Source of the DNA: Amoebophrya sp. A120
Lineage: Eukaryota; Sar; Dinophyceae; Syndiniales; Amoebophryaceae
Direction: 5' to 3'
NCBI GenBank assembly: GCA_905178155.1
Contig: CAJINV010000005.1
Coordinates: 8,344,556-8,408,555, forward strand
Length of the DNA stretch: 64,000 nt
Shown here: positions 10,871-20,080 of the stretch, piece by piece
How positions within the stretch are numbered: position 1 is the first letter of the stretch
Layout of the letters: each line of letters opens with the position of its first letter
Made by a program: the position numbers and the translations under genes
Notes under the pieces: generated by a model
The model's database searches: none
What the model saw: the letters and a program-made list of their open reading frames with translations, nothing else
Told to the model about the DNA's origin: nothing

Positions 10871-12019
10871 TGACCCCTGACCGGGCGCCGCCCGGGTTCG
10901 TTTTTTTCTCTTCGCGCACTGCCCGCGCCCAGACAGTCTCCTGTGAGTGTTGTAAACGAAATGGCGCTCGGGCCGTGCCATTCAATGAATGTAGTTTTTT
11001 TTCACTCCCCGCGCAGCGTGGCGAGCATGCCACCCTAAAGGCCCCGCGCATGCTCGCCCTGTCTCCGAGGTATAGTAGCTACGAAAGCCGCACGCTCGCC
11101 CGAGTAGCAGTCGTTTTAAGAATGACAAATAGCCCGCGAAAAGGGTGGGTCTTTGTTGGCCGTCTTTTTTGTGAGGGCCAAACCACTGCGCAAATAGCTC
11201 GGGTCTCTATCCCGCCCGCGTTTTTGCGGTTCGCATGGGGAATCTTGGAAACCCGGGGAAGCCATGGGGCACAGAAGGGCGGGAAGAAGACTAAAGAAGT
11301 GGGCACCAACGCAACCCCAACCTGAAGGATCGGGAAACAAAGAGGCTTCGGGGGTTTGGGCTTCGAGAATGACGGGGTAGGCCCGTGGATGCAGATGCAG
11401 TCGTCCAGGCCGTCGCTGTCTGGCAGTCGCTCAGGTCGCGCCTGCAGACACCTATCTGCAGGCTAGAGCCATTGCTTCTTCCCGACGAAGCAGTGTTTCA
11501 GGTTTCTGCCTGAAGGAGATAGACGCCTTCATTTTGGGTCCATCTTCAATCTTGGCCCTTCTGCGGCCGCCCTGGCCCTCCTTGGCCTTCTGAGGCCGCC
11601 GTGGCCCTTCTTGGCCTTCTGAGGCCAAGAAGGGTGCAGGGGTCCGGGCAATCGGCCAAAAGGATATATCTTTTCAAAAGCATATTTTTTTCAAAGGGAT
11701 ATTTTTGCGATATTTTCGCCAATTCCTTGCCTTTTTATGCTTTTGGTTTCTCTTTTTCTTTTTCTTTTCTGTCTTTTTTCTTTTCTCTTCTTTTCCTTTG
11801 TGTTTCTCCTTATCTTTGTCATTTTCTCATCCTCTCGTATTCAAATGAATATTTTCAATCAAACGAATATTTTTCGTGTTCTTTCTCTCCGAGCTCAGAC
11901 TCCGAGCTCAGACTGTTTTCCTTATTTTCATGAACTTCATTTTCATCTTCCATTCGAGGACCCCGACATATTTTTATTTGCACTTGATAGCGAAGCAGAG
12001 GCAGTAGCGGAACAAGGCG
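10871..12019. other. Intergenic, probable upstream region of the next gene
   Basis: No supported coding sequence. It holds a perfect hairpin at 11605-11634, a long pyrimidine-rich tract (about 11735-11830), the 20-mer repeat at 11857-11876 and a tandem CCGAGCTCAGACT pair (about 11889-11915). Confidence 0.5.
11605..11634. repeat. 13-bp perfect inverted repeat (hairpin)
   Basis: CCCTTCTTGGCCT, loop TCTG, then AGGCCAAGAAGGG. Diverged partial copies (TTGGCCTTCTGAGGCC) precede it, so it looks like local expansion of a GGCC-rich short repeat rather than a terminator. Confidence 0.8.
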
Positions 12020-15000
12020 ATGGCGAACAAGAAAACGGCCGCCGCGCTCCTGTGCGCGTACCTGGTTTTGTTCGACGGCCCCACGGGTTTCCTGTTCGTG
12101 TCCGGGGTGGCGCGCCACTTTCTCGAGCCGACGCGGGAGCGGGGAAGCACATCCTCTGACGAAAATACGGCCGCGGGAAATGAGAGGATTCTAACGGCGG
12201 TGACCGTCGGCGCAGATGGCGAGACGGAACCTGCTCCGGCGCAATCTACTATTCCTTCTGTCGACCACGAACAAGCTTTGGACACGACTGCAAGCAGCGC
12301 AGCAAGCGGGGGAATCGTGGGGCCACCCGGCGAGGCCGTAGTTGCGCGAGAAACTGCGCCTGCAGGCGGGGACGGCGCGACGGCGACTCTGTTTCTTGAA
12401 CAAAAACTCACAGAGCGGCTAGAGTCGTCGGAGTCGCAACCGAACGTAGAACAAGGGCGGTTAGAATTGATCAAAGAGGGTCAGATGGACGCCCTCCCAC
12501 GAGAAGCTCAGGAAGATGTTACCGAATGGCTCCGCCTGAATGAAGCACAGAAGCTGCTCGAAAAACTGGCCGAACTCACAGGTGACGAACTCCAAAAAGA
12601 ACGGGCCGAACTCACAAAAGAGGAGGCCGACATGGTGACGGGGACATATTTCCAGATTGAGGACCTCACCCCCGCCTTTGTGAAAAATCGACTTGAGCAG
12701 ATTGAGGACGGGAAAGAAGCAATTGAAGCGCGAACCACGCTCCCTCCTGGTATTACGTGGGGGAATTTGCCGGAAACCTGGGGCCCCAGTTTGCAGCGCT
12801 CGAGGCTGGGTGACATCCGCATGAACGGAGACCGTCCGGAGGAGGCTGCTCCTTTGACGGAAGAACAGGAGCTGCAGATGGGGGCATCCCGCGTGGCAGG
12901 AAAACCGAAGGAGAAGGTTTTGGTGCTTTGCGCGACCGCAGGAAGTATTGGCCGGCGTACTCATTACCAGGATTTCCTGCTCCCCTTTAACGTGTCTCCG
13001 GATTTAGATCCGACCTACATCGTAGCGGGCGGCGACACTAGCAAATGCAAAAATGTCTGGGTCTGGAAGAATGCAACTTGTGATGCTAAATTTGGACTCC
13101 AAAAAAATCTGTACTGCATGAGCAGCAATGGGAATGTGATTTTTGCTACGCGGAGAGGGCATTTCTCATGCGGAATAGGCATCAAGAGGCCCTCAAGAAA
13201 TCTGTTATGCTAGGGCATGCATCACAGACATCATGGCTCACGCAAAACGTGCATGACAAGTCTCAGAATCTTCCAGACCCAGACACTTTTGCAATCCATA
13301 GGCACTGAAATGATGGGGAGTCGACTCGAGGACGAAGAGGACTTCAAACGACTTCGGCGCCAGCTCGATAGCCCGATTCACGTGTCGTCTTTGCGCGCAG
13401 ACACGATCGAAGAGGAGATGCGCGACACCAACTGCTGGGGTGCTCCCGATGGGTACGCTGCAATCGTCAATGAGTATTGCAGCTACAATCAATGGGGAGG
13501 TGCCTACATGACGGATGCCATCACGCAGGCCATTTTTCGCCAGTGCCTGGAGCTATGCATTGCATTTATGTCTGTGTCGGGAAGAGTGCAACACACAGAT
13601 GCAAGGCTTTTCCATGCTTGGTCTGAAGGGGAGAAAGGCCCGTGACGCGTACTGCGAAAGAAACAACCCCTCTCTTTTTCATGCAAAAGTGCAACTATGT
13701 ATGTGTCATGCGGTTGAATACGTACGACGCCGCAGCTCAAATAAAAACTGTTCTTGCATCGTTCGGACAAGGAGGCTGCTTGCGCATAAGCGTCGCAAAT
13801 TAATTTCCCGGCGACTTAGTAGACATATTTGCAGCGTATAGCAGCCCGGCGGATCTCATTACGAGAGTATGGTCGGGCAGCCGTTTCTGTCAGAGGAAGC
13901 TGCTCTCAAAAAAGTCCTTGAAGCTTGCGTGCCAGAAGCAAAGCAAGCCGATAGCGCCGCCAGTGGGACGACTTCCGCAGGTGCAGCCGTAGAGGTGGAG
14001 TCCAGACCTGGTGTGCGCGAAGGCCAGAAGATTGCTCGCGTCACAAAGTCGGCCGCGGGTACCGTGCCACCTTCTTTCCTGTTCGTGTCCGGGGTGGCGC
14101 GCCACTTTCTCGAGCCGACGCGGGAGCGGGGTAGCACAACAACCTCTGATGAAAATACCGCCCCGGGAAATGAGAAGATTCTAACGGTGGTGACCGTCGG
14201 CGCGGATGGCGAAACGGAACCTACTCCGGCGCAGTCTACTACTTCTTCTTCTGTCGACCACCACGAACAAGCTGTGGACAGCACGACTGCAAGCAGCGCA
14301 GCGAGCGAAACGGGGCCACCCGGCGAGGCCGTAGTTGCGCGAGAAACTGCGCCTGCAGGCGGGGACGGCGCGACGGGGACGACTGTGTTTCTTGAACGGG
14401 AAGCTGCAGCTGGGGCGATGAGCAAGGCGCGGCAAGCCGAAGTGAAAATAAAATATCTGCGGCACGGTCGCAAAAATGTGGAAGTGGCTATAGACAAGGA
14501 AAATGGAAAAAGATTCTTTCGAGTCAACCCGGTCCTTAATGCATACTGGGAGGCTTTCAGTCTCAGTGGCCACGATCAAGTGTGCCCAATCAAGAAGCAG
14601 CCGGCCGGCGCAGCTCGCCCTGTGATTGAAGCTCCAGGCGCCAGCGCGAGTTCTGCGGTCGAAGGTGCGCCCGCCGCGAGTTCTGCGCCCAATGAGGCTT
14701 CTTCTCTGCGTATCCTGAGTAAAAACGTACCCACACCAGAGTTGTAATGCAAATCTGCATGTTGAAAATGTTTCTCATGTGGAGCCCCATGAGAAGCATT
14801 TTCTAGTCGTGTTTTGCAATTTGTCATGCTCCACTCAGCATGGTATGCTAGATCTGTGATGCTGCTGAGCTAGCTCAAACAGCACTACACTACGAATCCA
14901 AATTTGTCATGCAAAACAGCCAAAGCTTGTGGATTTGTCTAGCCGATTCCCCATCTTGACTCTGGTGTGGGTACGTTTTTACTCAGGATACTGCGGTGTG

Positions 15001-15720
15001 TGGAAGAAGTTCTGCAGTGGGTACACGAAAACGTTTCCGGAATCATTTGGACGCGGGAAAAAAGCGACCAGGAGAATCCGTTCTTGACCTCGCCATTACA
15101 CTCGGATCTCATGAATCCTTTATCACAGTTGCGGACCGCGTGCGACGAGAAAATCACAGAGCTCAAGAAGACAGCAACGGAGTCTGACTCGCGGTGGGCG
15201 AATGTCAAGGCCAGAACGCAATTTCTCTTCGCTCCAGCGTATGCCAAGAAAAACGTGTTAATAAATACAGTGGCACATCATACTTTTTACACTGCGTAGT
15301 TGCAGGCCAAACGCGACTACAGCCAAGGTCTGTCATGCCGGACATACTCAGGAGCCACGGCTCAGCACCCGTGGTTTCCCTTATGCTCTCTGCATCGCAA
15401 ATTTTGGAAGTTTGCAATTTGATTTTCTCCTCGGTGATAAGGTAGGAGAAAAGCAGAAGTGTTGCTGAAGTTTTTATAGCAAATGTGATGTAACTGTACT
15501 ACTAACACTTCTGTTTTCTTGGCATACAAAGTACGCGACCAACCGGTATGTGGTGCTGCCGTTGCTGAAAGACGCACTGGAGCTTTGTGACACACTTGCC
15601 TCCGAGGAACTTAAGCGGTTGACAGATGAAGAGACTATCAATCAAAAGAAAATGCACCCGCTGCTGCGCACCTTTAATGACATTAAAGGTAATGTATTTA
15701 AAAAAAGAAAAACAAGATAA
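12020..15720 (+). CDS. Predicted exported protein with internal duplicated segments
   Basis: Exons 12020-13038, 13306-13553, 13846-14710, 14996-15239 and 15532-15720 (TAA) give 855 codons in one frame (854 aa). The N-terminus MANKKTAAALLCAYLVLF is basic then hydrophobic, as in a signal peptide, so secretion or export is inferred. Residues from about 22 on match gene 1. After a Glu/Leu/Lys-rich helical stretch comes a region with NEYCSYNQWGGAYMTDAI that I cannot assign. Then the FLFVSGVARHFLEP segment recurs internally at 14078 without a signal peptide. The C-terminal third follows copy 1 (EEVLQW, YATNRYVVLPLLK). All four introns are TIR elements; I see no GT-AG intron. No function is proposed. 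Confidence 0.8.
12083..12402 (+). repeat. Paralogous segment, copy 2
   Basis: Near-identical to the start of copies 1 and 3, from GFLFVSGVARHF to ATLFLE. Homology ends abruptly at 12402; the following Gln/Glu-rich sequence is unrelated to the other copies. Confidence 0.88.
13039..13300. mobile_element. IE1 introner-like element
   Basis: Left end TAGCAAATGCAAAAATGTCT, right end TTGCAATCCATA. Flanks GACAC and GGCAC match 4 of 5. It joins YIVAGGD to TEMMGSRLED in frame. Confidence 0.9.
13554..13840. mobile_element. IE1 introner-like element, eroded
   Basis: The TIR core is altered (TGTCTGTGTCGGGAAGAG left, TAGTAGACATATTTGC right). Flanks GGAGC and GCAGC match 4 of 5. It joins AIFRQCLE to PGGSHYESM in frame. 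It is one of the longer IE1 copies (287 bp). Confidence 0.88.
14711..14990. mobile_element. IE2 introner-like element with an empty-site paralogue
   Basis: TIR TATCCTGAGTAAAAACGTAC, mirrored with few changes. Perfect TSD CTGCG at 14706-14710 and 14991-14995. Copy 1 near 680 reads straight through the equivalent position (EASSPHDSCAEEVLQW). Spliced copy 3 reads EASSLRCVEEVLQW. Confidence 0.95.
15240..15526. mobile_element. IE7 introner-like element
   Basis: TIR TATGCCAAGAAAAACGTG, mirrored at the right end. Flanks CAGCG and CAAAG match 3 of 5. It is orthologous in position to 1214-1492. It joins FAPA to YATNRYVV in frame. Confidence 0.9.
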
Positions 15721-16563
15721 ATAAAAGACTCTGACGCTGACCCTCTCGAAACGGCCCTACTAATAAATTGGATGCCAGTAGTTGTTTAGGAGTAGAGACG
15801 TTCGGTGACCTGCATGGATTGAGTACCCTTTATGACCTCGTCCCCGTTCGTTAAATGCACAACTCGGGTATAATTCGTTCCTCTCTTCGCGATAAAAAAA
15901 ATGCACAAGAATGCATTTTCCACTGCTAACCGGGCCGTATTTTCAAGTCACGCGAGACAGGAGATGAAATGTTCTCGTACCGTCACGCGAGACTGTCGCT
16001 AAGTATCAAACACCTTCGGAATTTTTCCTTGTCGACCGCCCTCCCATGAGAGATCATAATTTGATGAGCGCATAATTATAGAATGTCTCGGGAGCAAGAC
16101 CACATCATCATTTTTACCAAAAGAGAGGAAAAAGAAAACTAAGACCAAGGAAAACTCTTCTGTCGAGCGATCGAGGTCTTTTTACCGTCGAGCGATGATT
16201 TGTGGCAACAGAGCCATACTTATACTTGTTCTTACTTTCTGAACGGAAGTGTTGTGTGGCCTCTCCAAAGAACCTTTTTAACCCGCAGGCCTGCCCCGCT
16301 ATTTTTTCCGTGGTGAATCCAATAAAATTTAAAAAAATTTTCACCTTCGCTGTTTCATATTCGTTACTTCAGATAGACGAAAATGTGTTGTCGTTTGTCA
16401 CTTCTTAGCGTCCGTAGCGTCCACCTCGCAGAAGGTAGTTTTTAAGGATCATATTTGCTTGTCGATAGCAGAAACAAAGGAATGTAGTGACGAGGTCCCA
16501 TTCGACACATCGCTTTCGTTATTCTCGTTTAGATTAGGCTCTTTGTAGAAGTTCATAGAAACC
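15721..16563. other. Intergenic region
   Basis: No supported gene and no TIR element. It presumably holds the 3' end of the exported-protein gene and the promoter of the RING gene; no motif stands out. Confidence 0.5.
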
Positions 16564-19095
16564 ATGTCAGCATCATCTTTTTCTTCCCGCGCGACCAGGC
16601 CGCGGAGCCTTGAAAGCATTCGGCAGGAGTTTTTATGCATTGCAAATATGTCTGCGTCTGGGAGGTTTGGAAGGATGGAACTTGTCATGCTAGTTCGGAC
16701 TCATGCAAAATTCCGTGTTGCATGATTACCAAAAGCTGCCCACTTTCGACCAAGTTGCGATGGATATTCTCATGCAGGGCTGGCTTGATGGATTCCGCAC
16801 AGAATCTGTCATGCTAGGTTCTGCATTCCAGATCTCATGGGTCATGCAAAATGTGCATGACAAGTCTTCCAATCTTCCAGACACAGACATTATATTTGCA
16901 GTTGATAGTTTTTTGCGCAGTACCAAGTCCAGTTGCCGAAGAACCCGGATGAAGTTTCGCAGTTCGTCACGGCGTATCAAATGCAAATATGTCTGGGTCT
17001 GGAAACTTGTGATGCTAAAATGTGACTGGTGGGTGGACTGCAATACGCGGCCAAGCATGACAAATTTTTCAACTACTACTGTATTTCGTTTTCCGCATGG
17101 CAAACTGCGTTTTTGCATGACAGGCAAGACGCCATTTTCCTCCTCATGCATTACAGATTTATGAGTCATGCCAGACAAGCATGACAAACTTGCATTTTTC
17201 CAGACCCAGACATATTTGCAGTTCATACGGCGATCACGCGAAGAGTTGGGGCGGCAGATGAACAAGTGGGGACGTCGGGAGAACAAGGGCAACAAGGACA
17301 AGGACATATCAAATGCAAAAGTGTTTGGGTCTGGAAGGATGCGAACTTGTGATGCATGTTGCGGATCATACCAAAATCTGTGTTGCGTGACTTGCAAAAG
17401 GTGCTCACTTCTGGTCATGCTGAGAGGGCATTTCTGATGCAGAACAGGCATCACAAAGGGGCTGCAGATTCTGTGATGCTGGGCCCTGCATTCCACACTT
17501 GGTGGAGCTTGGAAAAACTGCATGACAAATTTCAGAATCTTCCAGACCCACACATATTTGCAATCCATAGGACAAGGACAAGGGCAACAAGGTGGTCCTC
17601 GGGATGCGGATGAAACTACTCGAAGCACCACGACACGTAGAAGTCCTCGTGCACGAGGACCCGCCGGGGCACCCGCACCAAGAGGACTCGAAACTGAAAC
17701 TACACAAAGACCGGCTTCTTCCTCCTCGGCTGCGTCCTCCTCTAGTAATTCCGTTTCCAGGGTTCTTGCTGACACTGACCATGAGTTGTTAGACCAGGTG
17801 CGGAGCGACCAGGAAAATGAAAATCATCAAGAACGGGCGCCACCGGTGCTCCCAGAAGATGAATCTTCTCGGGGCGCCAGCACTTCTGCAACCCGGAGCG
17901 GCGAGGAGCAGGGCACAAGACCGTCCGGAAGGAGAGGCGGAAGTAGAACTACGACTGATGTTTATTTAGGTGCGAACAATCCAGGTGGAGGTGGAGAACA
18001 AAGAGCTGCGCCATCTTCGGTTGACGTTCTGGACGAGACAGCTGAGCATGGGAGTAGTGCGAGCAGTGCAGCTGCGGGAGGAGTTCTTGTCGCCGATTTG
18101 CCAGGAGGTTTTCCTCGTACTATCGCGAGTCCGGGTCCTCGTGCGGCTCCTTCTCAGCACGAAAACGAACAGCTCGTGGCGGACCTTCTTCGCCAAATCG
18201 ACGAACTGAGTTCCTTGTCGTCCCAACGAGTTGAAATAACGGCATCTAGTAGTACCTCGCCCTCATCTGCGGTTCATGGTGCAGCAATTACTAACGTTGT
18301 TCCTGCAAGGGCGACTGGGTTTGGGGTCCTGCAACATGAATCCGCGGTCGTGCCGGCCTCTCAGCCCGCCCCTGGCGTTGTGGTCGCGACAGCGCATGCA
18401 GCTCTCGTGCAAGAAAACTACCCCAGCTCCCACCATGCTTCGTCTTCTGCGTCTGAGCTGCATCAACATCCAGGAGGTGTTCATCCCTCTAGTACTGCTT
18501 CTGGCCTTCACACAGCAGCAGCTCCCCCGCGACCGACCCTTTTAGCATCGGAGCAGCTCTGCATCGTGTGTCAGGAGAAGGAAAGGAACGCGTCCTTTGT
18601 CCACGGGAACACGGCGCACATCTGTTGCTGCTACGACTGCGCAATGGAGATTTTCGGGACGTCGAATGATGCTGGGGCAAGACGCAGAACTGGGCAGGGA
18701 GCATATCGTGAGGAAAAATCCCCCCTCCCCATATTGAAAAGGTATATTTTTGGATATTCGTGATGCTGATTTGTGGTCACAAATCGCGTCTGTCTTGCAA
18801 GAAGACAAGGGCAGAAGCTTCCGCCATATTATGCAAGCGATTTGTCATGTTGTTGGGCCTACAGGGGGGCCGTTTTCCATGCTGAACGACTAGACCCATA
18901 CGCCCTACCTAGCCTGGGCAATTGGACGCAGTGCCTCTCTGCAATACAAAGCTGATATGTTGTGTACACAAATCCAGCATCAGAAATTCCGTCTTGATAT
19001 GGGGAGGGGGGATTTTTCCTTTCGATAGAGCAACCGCTTTGTGTCCGATCTGCCGCACGCGCATCGATGCCGTGGTGAAAAACTTTCAATCATGA
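16564..19095 (+). CDS. RING-finger protein with MDM2-like C-terminal RING, probable E3 ubiquitin ligase
   Basis: Exons 16564-16633, 16913-16974, 17233-17306, 17575-18703 and 19033-19095 (TGA) give exactly 466 codons (465 aa). Residues 1 to about 390 are low-complexity Gly/Gln, Arg/Ser/Thr and Pro/Ala sequence. The RING (about 397-463) shows CIVC, then VHGNTAHI, then a Cys cluster ending CYDCA, and after the last element CPICRTRID. The HGxTxH spacing and a domain ending close to the C-terminus resemble the C2H2C4 RING of MDM2/MDMX. In known families such RINGs recruit E2 enzymes; activity here is inferred. The final Cys pair is encoded after the IE4 element, so only spliced product has a complete RING. 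Confidence 0.88.
16634..16907. mobile_element. IE1 introner-like element
   Basis: Left end TATGCATTGCAAATATGTCT, right end TTTGCAGTTGATA. Perfect TSD GTTTT at 16629-16633 and 16908-16912. It joins SIRQEF to FAQYQVQ in frame, 70 nt after the start codon. Confidence 0.94.
16975..17227. mobile_element. IE1 introner-like element
   Basis: Left end TATCAAATGCAAATATGTCT, with perfect core GGGTCTGGAAAC. Perfect TSD CGGCG at 16970-16974 and 17228-17232. It joins QFVTA to ITRRVGAA in frame. Confidence 0.95.
17307..17569. mobile_element. IE1 introner-like element
   Basis: Left end TATCAAATGCAAAAGTGTTT, right end TTGCAATCCATA. Perfect TSD GGACA at 17302-17306 and 17570-17574. It lies inside a Gly-Gln repeat (GQGQGQ), so the duplicated 5-mer also matches the coding repeat; frame is kept. 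Confidence 0.92.
18704..19027. mobile_element. IE4 introner-like element inside the RING
   Basis: TIR TATCGTGAGGAAAAATCCCC, mirrored as GGGGATTTTTCCTTTCGATA. Perfect TSD GAGCA at 18699-18703 and 19028-19032. It separates the first part of the RING from CPICR. Without excision the frame reads into EEKSPLPI and stops after 20 codons. Confidence 0.95.
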
Positions 19096-20080
19096 AGCAG
19101 TACGAGCGAACAGTAGATCCCCGCACGGGAAGAAAAAGTTTAAGTTTTTTTGACGATTCATTTTTGACCTGATAGATAAATATCTGCATGTTGTAGTTGT
19201 TTGTGATAATGCCGTTTCAACAACATCCGTTTCTTCTATTTTTGTGTTTCAGTCATCGACTTCTACTTCACTTCTAACACGAGCACGACGAATTTGTTTT
19301 GTCTACAGCCATCAACAAATGAATACGAGCCGAAATTTGAATTTTAGAGAACAGGATGGATCGACATATCAGGTCGTAAACATTAAACACGCTTCTGTGC
19401 AAGCAAAAGTTAAAAAAGAGAAAGAAAGACACTGTAACAAACGAATCATCCTCGAATCATGGTGACTCTGCGTGGAAACAACTTGCGCGGGAGCGTGGGC
19501 CATGTGATATTCCTGCTCGTGTAGTTCTGCTTATTGTTTTCCCCTTTTGCTTTTCTTTCATCTATCTAACCATTCGTGAAGAAAGAGAGAAGACGTACTT
19601 AGTAGTTGAACCTGAAATATTAAGTATGAAATTGGTCCCGCTCGAGACGAGTGTGAGTGCGGAAGGCCTCCTTATTTTGAAGCGTGTGAAACTAACATAT
19701 GGAGGAAACGAGAGGACAGGAAGATTGCCGTGATTATACCATCATGGCTACATTAGAAATATTTCGAGGGACGATTGTAAGTGCACTTTTTCTACTCCAT
19801 ATTTCAGACCGAGGTTGTCGTGAAGGTCCACCGCAGACTCACTTCTACAAAGCGAGTCGACTAGTCGAGGGAATTGCACAAAGACAGAAAAAACTGGACG
19901 AAGATGGGTAATTAAGTACAACACCTAGATTTTGTTGACAACGAGATGCATTCTACCAGCAAACGAGAGTGTTGTAGACTGCTTTAGCTGGGCAGCTGGA
20001 GGTACTGGTCGAACGACCGCACGTCTTTGACGTGTGAGTCGCAGATTTTTCATATTTTTTTTTCGGAAAAACAAAAAATC
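19096..20080. other. Intergenic region with one doubtful small ORF
   Basis: A 70-codon ORF at 19699-19911 contains a GTAAGT...TTTCAG pair 31 nt apart, but removing it brings in a stop, so I do not call a gene. Nothing else is supported. Confidence 0.4.

Larger units (their letters stand above)
14078..15600 (+). repeat. Paralogous segment, copy 3
   Basis: This segment sits inside the same gene as copy 2 and is collinear with copy 1 (1-1600). It starts at FLFVSGVARHF directly after an unrelated PPS-ending sequence, so its boundary is a recombination or insertion point. Confidence 0.88.

Noticed and set aside
11958-11992. IE1-like right end (GACATATTTTTATTTGCACTTGATA) upstream of the exported-protein gene
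   Set aside because: No left arm or 5-bp duplication could be found upstream. It may be a decayed end in the 5' UTR, but the match is too short to call.
16726-17775. 349-codon ORF on the - strand
   Set aside because: It is antisense to the RING gene and crosses two complete IE1 elements and part of a third. Its repeated KYVWVWK-type strings are translations of TIRs.
19699-19911. 70-codon ORF with a possible 31-nt intron
   Set aside because: Splicing it gives an early stop and the unspliced form has no coding signature.
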